From NCBI GenBank assembly GCA_964354375.1, contig CAYGZQ010000032.1:1-42524 (forward strand): a stretch of DNA of 42,524 nucleotides, in the 5' to 3' direction. Both the position numbers and the translations under genes were made by a program. Shown here one piece after another: positions 32,389-40,660 of this stretch. The notes beneath the pieces were generated by a model. It saw nothing but the letters and a program-made list of their open reading frames with translations. It was not told where the DNA came from and did no database searches. The DNA is from CAYGZQ01 sp964354375 [NCBI: uncultured Planctomycetota bacterium] (GTDB lineage Bacteria > JAJVIF01 > JAPKYR01). Every line of letters begins with the position of its first letter. Position 1 is the stretch's first letter.

Positions 32389-33111
32389 GGTGGCGAAAGC
32401 GAGTCCGAACAGGTCGGCCTCGAGGTTGCCGCCCTCGATCGGGGTCATGGTCAGGCCGTGATGGATGCTCTCGAGCGCGAACCGGCACGCGAGCCCGCCG
32501 TTCTTGAAGATCTCCTTCATTATCTCGAAGCACTTGTCCATCAGCTTGTCCGGCTCGACAACGTGATTGACCAGCCCGATCTTCAGCGCGTCCTCGGCCT
32601 TGATCATCCTGCCGGTGAGGATCATCTCGACAGCCCAGCCCTTTCCGACCAGCCGGGGCAGCCGGATCGTGCCCATCGCGCCCGGCATGATTCCCAGATG
32701 CACCTCGGGCTGTCCGATGCGGGCCTTCTCGCTCGCGACCCTCATGTGGCAGCTCATCGCGAACTCGCATCCGCCGCCGAGGCAGAACCCGTTGACGGCC
32801 GCGATCGTCGGCTTGTGCATGGATTCCACCTTCATGAAAACGTTCTGAAGGTATCTCGCCCAGATGGGCGCGTTGACCGCGTTCAGCGTGCTGAGCTCCT
32901 TGATGTCGGCGCCTGCGATGAACGCCTTCTCGCCCGCGCCGGTGAAAATCACCCCCCAGACTTCGTTGTCCGCAAGAAGCTCGTCGACAACCGAGTCCAG
33001 CTCCTTGATAACCGGACCGTTCAGCGCGTTCATCGCGGTCGGACGATTGAACGTGACAATCGCGACGTGGTCTTTGACCTCGATCAGGAAGTTTGAGTAT
33101 GTGTATGCCAT
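32323..33111 (-). CDS. crt: Enoyl-CoA hydratase / crotonase
   Basis: The 262-residue crotonase hydrates crotonyl-CoA-type substrates or dehydrates 3-hydroxyacyl-CoA. The oxyanion segment AFIAGADIKEL (63-73) and NGFCLGGGCEFAMSCHMRVA (107-126) are present, and the two catalytic glutamates are Glu116 (GGGCE) and Glu136 (IGQPEVHLG). It sits 58 bases downstream of hbd on the same strand, the pairing found in butyrate/crotonate metabolism. No thiolase or acyl-CoA dehydrogenase is in the window, so direction (beta-oxidation or fermentative synthesis) cannot be decided. Its last 21 codons are duplicated at 30082-30147. Confidence 0.92.
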   Translation of the reverse strand: MAYTYSNFLIEVKDHVAIVTFNRPTAMNALNGPVIKELDSVVDELLADNEVWGVIFTGAGEKAFIAGADIKELSTLNAVNAPIWARYLQNVFMKVESMHKPTIAAVNGFCLGGGCEFAMSCHMRVASEKARIGQPEVHLGIMPGAMGTIRLPRLVGKGWAVEMILTGRMIKAEDALKIGLVNHVVEPDKLMDKCFEIMKEIFKNGGLACRFALESIHHGLTMTPIEGGNLEADLFGLAFATEDAKEGLKAFVEKRDPQFHYR

Positions 33112-33169
33112 TTCGTCTTCTCCTCCCTTTCCGGATAGTCGGAATTATCGCACTGTCATTGCGGCTCGA

Positions 33170-34033
33170 TCACTGCTGTCCGCTCGAATAGTCGTAAAAA
33201 CCCCTGCCGGATTTCTTGCCGAGATAGCCCGCCCTGACCATTTTCCTCAGGATCGGCGGAGGCAGCATGCGCGACTCGCCGAATTCCTGGAACAAAATCT
33301 CGCCCACCCAGACGGCGACATCGAGGCCGATGAGGTCGATGAGCGCGAGCGGACCCATGGGATGCCCTGCGCCCAGCTTCATCGCATTGTCGATGTCCTC
33401 GGCGCTCGCCAACCCCTGCTCGTACACCCTGGCTGCATCGATCAGGTACGGAACCAGGAGGCGGTTCACAATGAACCCCGGCGAGTCGGGTGTTCTCACC
33501 GGCTTCTTGCCGAGGCTTTCGGCGAACGCGAACGCGCTCTCGTACACATCGCCCGCGGTCTGCAGCGCCCTTATGACCTCGACGAGTTTCATCACGGGCA
33601 CGGGATTGAAGAAATGCATCCCGACAAATCTCTCCGGCCTGCCGGATCGCGCGGCCATCTCGGTGACGGAAAGGCTCGATGTGTTGGACGCGAAAATCGC
33701 CTGGGGTTTGCAGACCTTGTTCAGCATCGACCAGATCTCGCATTTGACATCCATGTTCTCAAAGACAGCTTCGAGGACAATGTCCATCTCGCGGAATTCG
33801 TCCACTATGTTCGTGCCCCTGAGATTCGCGAGAGCTTTGGCGCTCACGTCCGCCTCCATCCGACCCTTGTTGACCTGTCTCTCGAAATACGTTTTTACCC
33901 TGTCCAGACCGGCTTTGAGAAGCTCGTCGTTGGCTTCCATCGCCAGGACTTTGTATCCCGCCATGGCGGTCACGATCGCGATGCCGTGACCCATGGTCCC
34001 CAGTCCGAAAACCCCGACCTTTTCGATTGCCAT
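33170..34033 (-). CDS. hbd: 3-hydroxybutyryl-CoA dehydrogenase
   Basis: The 287-residue enzyme interconverts acetoacetyl-CoA and 3-hydroxybutyryl-CoA with NAD(P)H. The dinucleotide motif GLGTMGHGIAI lies at 10-20, the catalytic histidine in GMHFFNPVPVMKLVEVI, and the C-terminal domain has SPGFIVNRLLVPYLIDAARV and LGAGHPMGPLALIDLIGLD. Length matches the short stand-alone family (about 282). The ATG at 34033 is chosen because GAGGTGA lies just upstream; the frame is open to 34141 without similarity. It heads a two-gene operon with crt. Confidence 0.94.
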   Translation of the reverse strand: MAIEKVGVFGLGTMGHGIAIVTAMAGYKVLAMEANDELLKAGLDRVKTYFERQVNKGRMEADVSAKALANLRGTNIVDEFREMDIVLEAVFENMDVKCEIWSMLNKVCKPQAIFASNTSSLSVTEMAARSGRPERFVGMHFFNPVPVMKLVEVIRALQTAGDVYESAFAFAESLGKKPVRTPDSPGFIVNRLLVPYLIDAARVYEQGLASAEDIDNAMKLGAGHPMGPLALIDLIGLDVAVWVGEILFQEFGESRMLPPPILRKMVRAGYLGKKSGRGFYDYSSGQQ

Positions 34034-34163
34034 CTCTCTCACCTCAGATCTTCTCCCCGCAGACTTCGGCGGGCGTTTTGGAAGGCTGAAAATATACCAT
34101 CGATGGGGCTTTCGGGGAAGAGTTGGGGAATTCGCAGGCAAACCTCACCCCCCTTGCCCCTCT

Positions 34164-34231
34164 CTCCCTCACCCCCCTTCCCCCTCTCCATCCGCCGCGG
34201 CGGATGGAGAGGGGGAAGGGGGGTGAGGGAG
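34164..34231. repeat. Perfect 68-base GC-rich palindrome
   Basis: Two perfect 34-base arms meet with no loop at 34197/34198 (CCGCCG/CGGCGG centre). The arms contain CTCACCCCCCTTCCCCCTCT-like tracts, and a partial copy of the same tract precedes it at 34144-34163. It lies in the divergent gap between hbd and the transglutaminase-like pair and could form a cruciform. Confidence 0.88.
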
Positions 34232-34321
34232 TTGAGTGGAGGAGAGGAAGCGGGATGAGGATGAAATCCATCGAATTTGAGGTATACTAGCAGCCCCCTC
34301 AGGGAGACAGGAGCTTTCGAG

Positions 34322-35587
34322 ATGAAAACGAAGAGTCTACGAACCGCAGTTGCTGTTCTCCTCCCGCTGACTTTCCTCTGCCTGTGTTTGATGGCTTCCG
34401 CTCAGGAGGCGACCGTGACCTCAGACGAGGCCGCTCAGTTCCCGCAGGAATGGTCGGACGCGATCGAGCGGGTTCCCGATGCGGATCGCGCACTGGTAAT
34501 CCAGGCGCTGACCCTGGCAGGGGCCAACGCGAAAATCCTGACAAATGCCCTCTTGCAGTGCCCCGACGAGTGGCTTCCCGGCGCGATTTTCCTCATCGGA
34601 AACATGCCCGCGGAAGACCTGATCGTCGTTACGGAGGAAATGTTCCTTGACAATCTCCGCTGCGCGTACGAGGTGCGCGCGACTTTCCCCTGGGCCGCGA
34701 CAGTGTCGGAATCGGATTTTCTCCATTACGTCCTACCAATGCGCGTGAGCCAGGAGCCCCTCGAGAACTGGCGCGGGTATTTTCTGGAGCAGCTCAGAGG
34801 GAGGGTTCAGAGCTTGACAACTCTAAGCCAGGCTGCGATCGAGGCCAACCGATGGTGCGGCGAGAACGTGGGCTACAAGCCGACCCAGCGTCGCGACCAG
34901 GGCCCATTCGAGACGCTCGCGTCGGGCTACGGACGCTGCGAGGAGATGATGATCGTCTACATCGACGCATGCCGCGCGATCGGGGTGCCCGCACGCCAGG
35001 CCTGGACCCCGTACTGGGGTTTCTGCGACGACAATCATGCCTGGACGGAGGTCATGAGCGAGGACTCAAGATGGCACTACGCGGGCGCGTGCGAGCCAAG
35101 CGATTCGCTGGACAACGCGTGGTTCAACGGTCCCGCGCGACGCGCGAATCTCGTCATGTCCGTCCCATTCGGGCTGCCCGATCCCGGAACGCCGAATATC
35201 TATCGAGTTCAGGATACCCCGGGGGCAAGGTACGGAATCCTTAACTCCATCGGATTCTACCGGCCCTCGACCGACCTGACCATCCGGGTGGTGGACATCT
35301 CCGGAAATCCCCTGCCCGAGACAAACGTCTATCTCTCGGTCTTCAATTACGGAGCGCTCCGACCGATCGCGCGCGGGGTCACCGATGAGAACGGCCTGTG
35401 GAAAATCCTCGCCGGACCGGGCGGCTATTTCATCTCCGCAGGCGATCAATCGTCCGGAACGTGCATGCCGTTCCAGGTGCTGCCGGGCGATCCCTCGGAA
35501 ATAGCACTGCGAGTCGGGCTGGGAGCCGAGCTGCCCCCCGAGACATTCTGGCTTAGATTCCCCTACCCCGAGGAGGAAGCGCAATGA
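34322..35587 (+). CDS. Exported transglutaminase-like protein, catalytically intact
   Basis: The 421-residue protein has a signal peptide (cleavage near ASAQEA, residues 24-29), an N-terminal helical domain (30-170), a transglutaminase-like core and an Ig-like or beta-sandwich C-terminal domain (about 320-400). The core has nucleophile Cys206 (ASGYGRCEEMM) and His239 (DDNHAWTEV), followed by RWHYAGACEPSD and AWFNGPARRANLV, a pattern of bacterial extracytoplasmic transglutaminase-like proteins, which are often protease-like. AGGAG precedes the ATG at 34322, and a TATACT hexamer at 34283-34288 may be its -10 element. Its last codons overlap the next start by four bases, so the two paralogues are translated together. 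Confidence 0.88.
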   Translation: MKTKSLRTAVAVLLPLTFLCLCLMASAQEATVTSDEAAQFPQEWSDAIERVPDADRALVIQALTLAGANAKILTNALLQCPDEWLPGAIFLIGNMPAEDLIVVTEEMFLDNLRCAYEVRATFPWAATVSESDFLHYVLPMRVSQEPLENWRGYFLEQLRGRVQSLTTLSQAAIEANRWCGENVGYKPTQRRDQGPFETLASGYGRCEEMMIVYIDACRAIGVPARQAWTPYWGFCDDNHAWTEVMSEDSRWHYAGACEPSDSLDNAWFNGPARRANLVMSVPFGLPDPGTPNIYRVQDTPGARYGILNSIGFYRPSTDLTIRVVDISGNPLPETNVYLSVFNYGALRPIARGVTDENGLWKILAGPGGYFISAGDQSSGTCMPFQVLPGDPSEIALRVGLGAELPPETFWLRFPYPEEEAQ

Positions 35588-37266
35588 ACTGGAAAATCCT
35601 CACATACAGTTTTCTTCTTGTCGCCGTGACCTGTCTCTTCCGGCCGACCGCATCGATTGCACAGGAAACCGCCCCTCACAAAGAGGGATGGTTCTATGCC
35701 GATGAGCATCCCGAGATAGTCGAGGCTCTGGCCTCAAGCGAGTTCTGCCAGGGAGTTCTTGATGCGCTCGCCGATGCGGGGACGAACTGGCCCGAGCTAT
35801 GGGCAGGCATAGAAGCTCTCTCCAGGGCACAAAGGGAGGACGCATGCTGGCTGGTCGTCAACATGCCTCACCTCGACAGGCTCGAAATGACTCAGTCCAC
35901 ACTGCTCGAGCACGTCAGGTTCGCGTACATGACCAGAACAGACCTCCCCTACACTGTTCCCGATGACCTGTTCAGGGAGTACATCCTCGCCTACCGTATC
36001 GGCGACGAGCCTGTGCGACCCTGGAGATCGCAGATCTGGTTCAAGTTCCAGGATCTCATCCGCGATTCCCCGGCAAACACCGCCAGGGCGGTCAACCAGT
36101 GGGTCTACGACAATCTGACGAAGCGGGAGCGCGGATTTTTCGGAGCGCGCCCCGATCCGATGGCGGTGATTACCTCCGGGACAGGCACGGAATCCGACAT
36201 CGCCGCGGCGGCGATCGCGATGTGCAAGACTTTCGGAGTCCCCGCGAGGCAGGCGATGGTCTCGGTTCTCGGGGAAGAGAAAGGCTCAAGGACATGGCTC
36301 GAGGTTTACATCGGCAACGGCCGCTGGGTGCCGATGTACCCGGACAATCCGCCGATGTTCGGCAATGCCCGGCTGATCGAGCATGAGCGGCCGCACAATG
36401 TCACGGTCGTGAGTGCGTCCACGGCATTCAAGAGCACACAGGTCACGTCAAGATACTCGGAGACCGGCACGGTGCATCTCATTTTCACGAAGAACGGCGA
36501 GCCGGTCGACAACTTCGAGCATTTCACCATCTCCGCCTGGAACGACGGCGCGTGGATGCCGCTCGACGATCTCGGGTTCGACCTCGAGGAGGAGAAAATC
36601 GCTGCCGAGGCCGAGGAGGGCTTCACCGCGATTCTCGGCGACGGTTTCTACGTCGTGCAGGTCGGGGTCAGGAATTCGCGCGGCGACGCATACGTTCAGA
36701 CCGTGCCCGTGCAGGTCGATCCCAACGACGAGATCGATCTCACCTTCGCGCTCGACATCCCCGCAGGCGAGAGCCAATCGGTGGACCTGATCCAGCGCAA
36801 TCTCGATCCGCTCCCGGAGATTCAATTCGGCTACGCCAACCCATCGGAGTCGGGCTACATGTTCCCGAACGATCTTGCCGCCAACACTTATACCTGCATC
36901 GTGATTTTCGATCCCGGACAGGAGCCGACGATACGCATGCTCCCGATGATCAGCGAATGGGCGGCATCGGCGACGGTGCAGCTTGTCGGAGTGGGCGTGG
37001 GCGATCCGCAGCAGGCGATCGATGTCTGGACTCAGGGCACATCGCAGGGCGAACTCGCAACAAGGTTCTTCGCGGACCCTGACGGCACGATCGCGAAAGC
37101 GTTCGGGCAGAGTCCCGACGATCAGGGCGCATACACCAACCTGCCGTTTGTGCTGCTGATCTCGTCGGATCGGAAAATCCGTTTCCTGTGGGATGGGTTC
37201 AACCTGTCGGTGGCGGAAGGCCTCGCCCGCGCAGTCGAACTCGACAGGGCTCAGGGGGCGGAGTAG
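35584..37266 (+). CDS. Exported transglutaminase-like pseudoenzyme with thioredoxin-like tail
   Basis: The 560-residue protein is a paralogue of its neighbour: signal peptide (1-26), helical N-terminal domain, and a transglutaminase-like fold aligned without gaps through GVPARQA. However, the nucleophile position is Glu203 (SGTGTESDI) and the histidine position is Arg236 (GSRTWLEV), so the usual thiol catalysis is impossible. A beta-sandwich domain (about 285-400) and a C-terminal thioredoxin/peroxiredoxin-like domain follow (about 430-555; TCIVIFDPGQEPTIRMLPMI; LPFVLLISSDRKIRFLWDGF), lacking a CxxC motif. It probably binds a partner or ligand and does not catalyse. A hairpin overlaps its stop codon. 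Confidence 0.85.
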   Translation: MNWKILTYSFLLVAVTCLFRPTASIAQETAPHKEGWFYADEHPEIVEALASSEFCQGVLDALADAGTNWPELWAGIEALSRAQREDACWLVVNMPHLDRLEMTQSTLLEHVRFAYMTRTDLPYTVPDDLFREYILAYRIGDEPVRPWRSQIWFKFQDLIRDSPANTARAVNQWVYDNLTKRERGFFGARPDPMAVITSGTGTESDIAAAAIAMCKTFGVPARQAMVSVLGEEKGSRTWLEVYIGNGRWVPMYPDNPPMFGNARLIEHERPHNVTVVSASTAFKSTQVTSRYSETGTVHLIFTKNGEPVDNFEHFTISAWNDGAWMPLDDLGFDLEEEKIAAEAEEGFTAILGDGFYVVQVGVRNSRGDAYVQTVPVQVDPNDEIDLTFALDIPAGESQSVDLIQRNLDPLPEIQFGYANPSESGYMFPNDLAANTYTCIVIFDPGQEPTIRMLPMISEWAASATVQLVGVGVGDPQQAIDVWTQGTSQGELATRFFADPDGTIAKAFGQSPDDQGAYTNLPFVLLISSDRKIRFLWDGFNLSVAEGLARAVELDRAQGAE

Positions 37267-37291
37267 GGGCAACCCCCCGTGGTTGCCCCTA
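37264..37291. repeat. GGGGCAACC hairpin overlapping a stop codon
   Basis: TAGGGGCAACC and GGTTGCCCCTA form a perfect 11-base stem around CCCCGT; the first TAG is the stop of the preceding gene. Hairpins of this sequence are widespread in bacterial intergenic DNA to my knowledge. No T-run follows. Confidence 0.8.
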
Positions 37292-37326
37292 CGATACCCA
37301 GAGCCACGAGGTGGCGACGGAAGCCA

Positions 37327-37357
37327 TGCCCCCCTGTAGTCCCCCCCAAGGGGGGGA
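37327..37357. repeat. C-run/G-run hairpin repeat, inverted copy
   Basis: CCCCCCTGTAGT, a CCCCCCC run, AA and a GGGGGGG run form a hairpin related to 19331-19366. It is in opposite orientation to the copy at 37411-37447, so the pair brackets about 55 bases. Confidence 0.72.
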
Positions 37358-37410
37358 CGGTTTATACGTCAACTTGTTGCAGAGTCCGTGATTCATAAGG
37401 CCTGCGAAGA

Positions 37411-37447
37411 ACCCCATCCCCCCCTTGGGGGGGATTATAGGGGGGCT
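37411..37447. repeat. C-run/G-run hairpin repeat
   Basis: CCCCATCCCCCCCC, TT, a GGGGGGG run and GATTATAGGGGGG, closely matching 19331-19366. It lies between the convergent pseudoenzyme and patatin genes. Confidence 0.75.
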
Positions 37448-37488
37448 ATCAATAGTTGAAGCCCCTCCTCGCATGTAGACGCCACCGG

Positions 37489-38637
37489 TCAGAGTGCATA
37501 CTCAGGGGAAGGCCATTTCGGAGGGATCAGGCTCATCTCCGCCGCGCGGGGGAATCGACTTCGCAACGCGGCGTCGCATAAGGCGTAGCCCCAGTTGATG
37601 AGGCGTCCCTGCTCATATGGTGTGAATCGATCCAGTCTCGTCCTGATCTCGCAGAGCTTGCGGGTCTCGTCGGAGTCCTTCGACAGGGCGTCAACGATCC
37701 CGTAGCTTTCGATCTTGTCCGCGTTGCACCACCACACGAAATCGATCTCCCTGTCCCGCTTGTCTGTGAATCGGCCGCCTGTGAGCGCACGTCTGCGGGC
37801 CTGACCGTTCGAGACGGTCTGGAGGATTGTCGACCGGCCGGTTTGCCTGATCCAGAAACTCGACGGTGTGCGCCAGACCTCTTTCGTCACGCTCGCGTCG
37901 CTGACCAGGATCGTATCGTATACGTTCTCGTCCAGAATCGGATCGAGCCCGATCGGATCCTGAATCCCTCCGTCGGTGAGAATGAGCCGTTTGCGAAGCC
38001 CGGTTTTGTCAAACAAGTCCGCTCCGTCGGTTTTTCGCCATCTCGACGGATCGGTCTTCAGGATGACCGGCGATAGAAACGGCGGCAGCCCCGAAGATGC
38101 CGCGACCGCTTTGGCCAGCGGGATGTCGGGCGAATCCAGCACACCGAGACGCTCGTCATGCAAACCTTCCCGCGAAAACCACACCCATCCGCCTGTCTGT
38201 AAATTTGATACCGTGAAAACGAACCGCGGGCCCTCGCCCTCCTTCGGCAGGTCGTCCAGAGTGTTCGCACCGAAGAGGTGTTTTCTCAGGCCCCCTTCCA
38301 GGCCCGATGTCACTCCTCCGAACAGCATCGCCGCCATGTTGATGTACGACGGTCCCGCGTCGATCCCTGTCGAGCACATTTTTCGAAGCGGCTCGACCAC
38401 CAGATCATTCAGATTCTTGGCCACGCCCCCATCGTCGAAGCCGAGCTCCCTCCATCTCAATCCGAGCAAGGCTCCGACCATTGCTCCGCCCGAGATGCTC
38501 GACACGCATTTCAGGCCGGGGAGCATTCCCAGCTCGTTCAGGCGCAGAAGGCTGCCCACGTGGAAGAGGGTCGCCCTGAATCCGCCTCCCGAGAGCGCGA
38601 GGGCCGTTTCTCCGATTGCTTCTTTCTCTCCGACCAC
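37489..38637 (-). CDS. Patatin-like phospholipase
   Basis: The 382-residue protein has the patatin catalytic dyad: an oxyanion segment SGGGFRA (16-22), nucleophile Ser49 in SSISGGAMVG and the aspartate Asp222 in TDGGIQDPIG. The usual GxSxG elbow is SxSxG here, a variant seen in this family. It would hydrolyse acyl chains from phospholipids or other lipids. No signal peptide is present, so it is probably cytoplasmic or membrane-associated. The start is GTG at 38637, with only a weak AAGG upstream. It is divergent from pfkA. Confidence 0.88.
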   Translation of the reverse strand: MVGEKEAIGETALALSGGGFRATLFHVGSLLRLNELGMLPGLKCVSSISGGAMVGALLGLRWRELGFDDGGVAKNLNDLVVEPLRKMCSTGIDAGPSYINMAAMLFGGVTSGLEGGLRKHLFGANTLDDLPKEGEGPRFVFTVSNLQTGGWVWFSREGLHDERLGVLDSPDIPLAKAVAASSGLPPFLSPVILKTDPSRWRKTDGADLFDKTGLRKRLILTDGGIQDPIGLDPILDENVYDTILVSDASVTKEVWRTPSSFWIRQTGRSTILQTVSNGQARRRALTGGRFTDKRDREIDFVWWCNADKIESYGIVDALSKDSDETRKLCEIRTRLDRFTPYEQGRLINWGYALCDAALRSRFPRAAEMSLIPPKWPSPEYAL

Positions 38638-38693
38638 CTTGAGGCGTATTATACTTGATTCCTCGCCGGTAGCAGCTACCTCGTTTGCCGGTA

Positions 38694-38850
38694 GCGTCGC
38701 CGGTAGCTGCTATCCTTGCCGCGAGCGCAGCGAGCGGTAAGGTAGCTGCTACCGGCGGTTGGAGAAGACATCATGCGTCGCCGGTAGCTGCTATCCTTGC
38801 CGCGAGCGCAGCGAGCGGTAAGGTAGCTGCTACCGGCGGTTGGAGAAGAC
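38694..38850 (+). repeat. Tandem 76-base duplication of a GCCGGTAGC palindrome with ribosome binding site
   Basis: Two identical 76-base units, 38694-38769 and 38775-38850, are separated by five bases. Each contains the long-subtype palindrome (38699-38756; 38780-38837) followed by GGTTGGAGAAGAC. In the second unit that GGAG is the ribosome binding site of pfkA. In the first it precedes ATG-CGT-CGC-CGG-TAG, a four-codon frame. A truncated palindrome arm precedes at 38665-38680. Confidence 0.92.
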
Positions 38851-38853
38851 GCT

Positions 38854-39822
38854 ATGAAGATATTCGCGATACTCACTTCCGGGGGCGACGCGCCGGGGAT
38901 GAACGCCGCCATACGCGCGGTGGCAAGGACCGGTTTCCGGAACAATGTCAGGATGCTCGGCGCGATGCACGGCTACCGGGGTCTTGTGGAGGACGATTTC
39001 ATCGAGCTCGACCGCCGATCGATCAGCAACATCATCCAGACCGGCGGCTCGATCATTCGGTCATCCAGGTGCGACGAATTCGAGACCGTGGAGGGTCGCG
39101 CAAAAGCCCTCGAGAATTGCCGGCGTCGCGGAGTCGACGGCCTCATTCTCATCGGCGGCGACGGCACGATGAAAGGCGCTCTGGCGTTCGAGAACGAAGG
39201 AAGCCCGCCATCCGTGGGACTCCCCGGCACGATCGACAACGACATCGAGGGAACCGAGTTCACGATAGGCTTCGACACGGCCGTTAACACGGCACTGAGG
39301 GCGATCGACCAGATTCGCGACACCGCCGAGGCGATGGAGCGCATGTTTTTCATTGAGACGATGGGACGTCGATCGGGGGCGATCGCGTTGACGGCCGGAA
39401 TAGCCGGCGGCGGAAACGTGGTCATCGTACCGGAGATACAGACCGACATAGCGAAAGTGGCGAAGACCCTGCTGGACGATCGCAAGGCGGGGGCAACCAG
39501 TCTCCTGGTGATCGTATCGGAGGGCGACAGCGCAGGCGGAGCTTACGAGATCGCCGCAAAGGTGAAGGAATTGACCGGGCTTGACGCCCACGTTACGATC
39601 CTCGGTCACATCCAGCGCGGTGGAAGTCCCACGGCACAGGACCGGATCATCGCCAGCGTGCTCGGCGTGACCGCAGTGGAAGACCTCCTCGCGGGCAGGC
39701 ACGGACATCTGCTCGGATGGAAATGCCATGCCGTGACCCGAATCCCCTACGCCGAAGCTCGAACGTCCACATCTTCGCTGCCCGTGGAGATCCTGCAGCA
39801 CGCCGACATGTTGATCACATAG
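38854..39822 (+). CDS. pfkA: ATP-dependent 6-phosphofructokinase
   Basis: The 322-residue enzyme phosphorylates fructose 6-phosphate, the committed step of glycolysis. TSGGDAPGMNAAIRA (8-22), GGDGT (101-105) and PGTIDNDIEGT (124-134) are intact, with catalytic Asp128. Glycine at positions 104 and 125 points to ATP as donor; pyrophosphate-dependent relatives carry GGDD and PKTIDND. ETMGRRSG and GHIQRGGSPTAQDR are also present. Length matches PfkA. The GGAG ribosome binding site, 8 bases before the ATG, lies inside a duplicated repeat unit, so translation may depend on the upstream palindrome's folding. TATACT at 38650-38655 could be a distant -10 element. Confidence 0.95.
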   Translation: MKIFAILTSGGDAPGMNAAIRAVARTGFRNNVRMLGAMHGYRGLVEDDFIELDRRSISNIIQTGGSIIRSSRCDEFETVEGRAKALENCRRRGVDGLILIGGDGTMKGALAFENEGSPPSVGLPGTIDNDIEGTEFTIGFDTAVNTALRAIDQIRDTAEAMERMFFIETMGRRSGAIALTAGIAGGGNVVIVPEIQTDIAKVAKTLLDDRKAGATSLLVIVSEGDSAGGAYEIAAKVKELTGLDAHVTILGHIQRGGSPTAQDRIIASVLGVTAVEDLLAGRHGHLLGWKCHAVTRIPYAEARTSTSSLPVEILQHADMLIT

Positions 39823-39844
39823 GTCGAGAGATTTCTTTTCGGAT

Positions 39845-39871
39845 TTGGCCGGTTGACTGTCATCAGTCCGG
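39845..39871 (+). terminator. Weak hairpin after pfkA
   Basis: GGCCGG and CCGGCC arms flank TTGACTGTCATCAGT, about 25 bases after the pfkA stop, with only a short T-run. It may be a weak terminator. Confidence 0.35.
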
Positions 39872-39883
39872 CCATTTCGGTGA

Positions 39884-39889
39884 TATAAT
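39884..39889 (+). promoter_or_regulatory. Consensus TATAAT -10 box before a small exported protein gene
   Basis: TATAAT lies 33 bases before the ATG at 39922. The only good -35 candidate, TTGACT at 39853, is 25 bases away, too far, so the promoter may have a weak -35 or need an activator. Confidence 0.4.
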
Positions 39890-39921
39890 CGTTTCTGGTT
39901 TTGCATTGGAGCTGTTTCTGT

Positions 39922-40551
39922 ATGAAAAGATCGAGTATTTTCCTTCTGGCGTTTTTCGTGTTCCTCTTCTGTGCCTGGCTTGGTTTGGTTGTTACATACG
40001 GTCAGGAGACCCAGGAACCTCCTGCGGATGAAGTCGAGCTCAAGCCCCCCGACTTCGTCAACGCGGACTACCTCTTCGGGCTCGCGCTCCCGGAAGACTA
40101 CATCACCTTCGATTACGAGGACAGCGGGATCTGGGTGCTCAACCTTATCGGCGAGCTCGACCAGCCCACGGCCATCGTCTCCGCCGAGAAACTCCCCGAC
40201 GACGTGATCGATGTCGCGGGCTTCTGGCAGCTTGTGAAGGACCGCGACCCCCTGGTGGCCAACAACATCACCTACGAGAAAGTCGGCTCGGTCGCCGATA
40301 CGGGCGCCATCCAGGCCAGGATTGAGCGCATCGAGAACGGCAAGTATATCCTCGCCATCACATGGGTGTTCGTCCATGACGGCAGCGGTTTCATCCTCTC
40401 GGGTTATCCTCCGGAAGGCGGCGACAACAACACCGCAAGGGACATCGCGCTGGAGGTCGCCCAGCAGTGGCGCTGGATGACCGACGAGGAGATCCAGGCA
40501 TTCCAGTCCCAGGAAGAAGAGAATCCCCCACCGCAAGGCAAGGAGTTCTGA
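39922..40551 (+). CDS. Small exported protein of unknown function
   Basis: The 209-residue protein starts MKRSSIFLLAFF with a hydrophobic segment to about 27 and a likely cleavage near TYGQE, then an acidic, aromatic-rich domain (FVNADYLFGLALPEDYITFDY; GIWVLNLIGEL; YILAITWVFVHDGSG) and a Gln/Glu/Pro-rich tail. I do not recognise a family; the beta-strand pattern resembles PsbP/Mog1-like small domains but this is a guess. GGAG lies 11 bases before the chosen ATG at 39922; a start at 39901 would add seven residues before the signal peptide. Confidence 0.7.
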   Translation: MKRSSIFLLAFFVFLFCAWLGLVVTYGQETQEPPADEVELKPPDFVNADYLFGLALPEDYITFDYEDSGIWVLNLIGELDQPTAIVSAEKLPDDVIDVAGFWQLVKDRDPLVANNITYEKVGSVADTGAIQARIERIENGKYILAITWVFVHDGSGFILSGYPPEGGDNNTARDIALEVAQQWRWMTDEEIQAFQSQEEENPPPQGKEF

Positions 40552-40630
40552 ACCGAAGCCGCTCCGTTCGCATGCGCACCCCCGTATGCCAATAATCCAA
40601 AGACGGAGCGGAGATTAAAGGAGATCGAAT

Positions 40631-40644
40631 ACGAGTAAACTCGT
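40631..40644 (+). other. Hairpin between a distant ribosome binding site and the VanW gene start
   Basis: ACGAG and CTCGT enclose TAAA. An AAAGGAG at about 40617-40623 precedes it, and the ATG is at 40661, about 37 bases from the AAGGAG. Folding of the hairpin would bring the two closer. No nearer ribosome binding site is evident. Confidence 0.4.
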
Positions 40645-40660
40645 TTAGCTCGATCACGCT

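Noticed and set aside
38694-38850. CRISPR array
   Set aside because: Only two identical 76-base units with a 5-base gap, internally palindromic; there is no spacer diversity and no cas gene.
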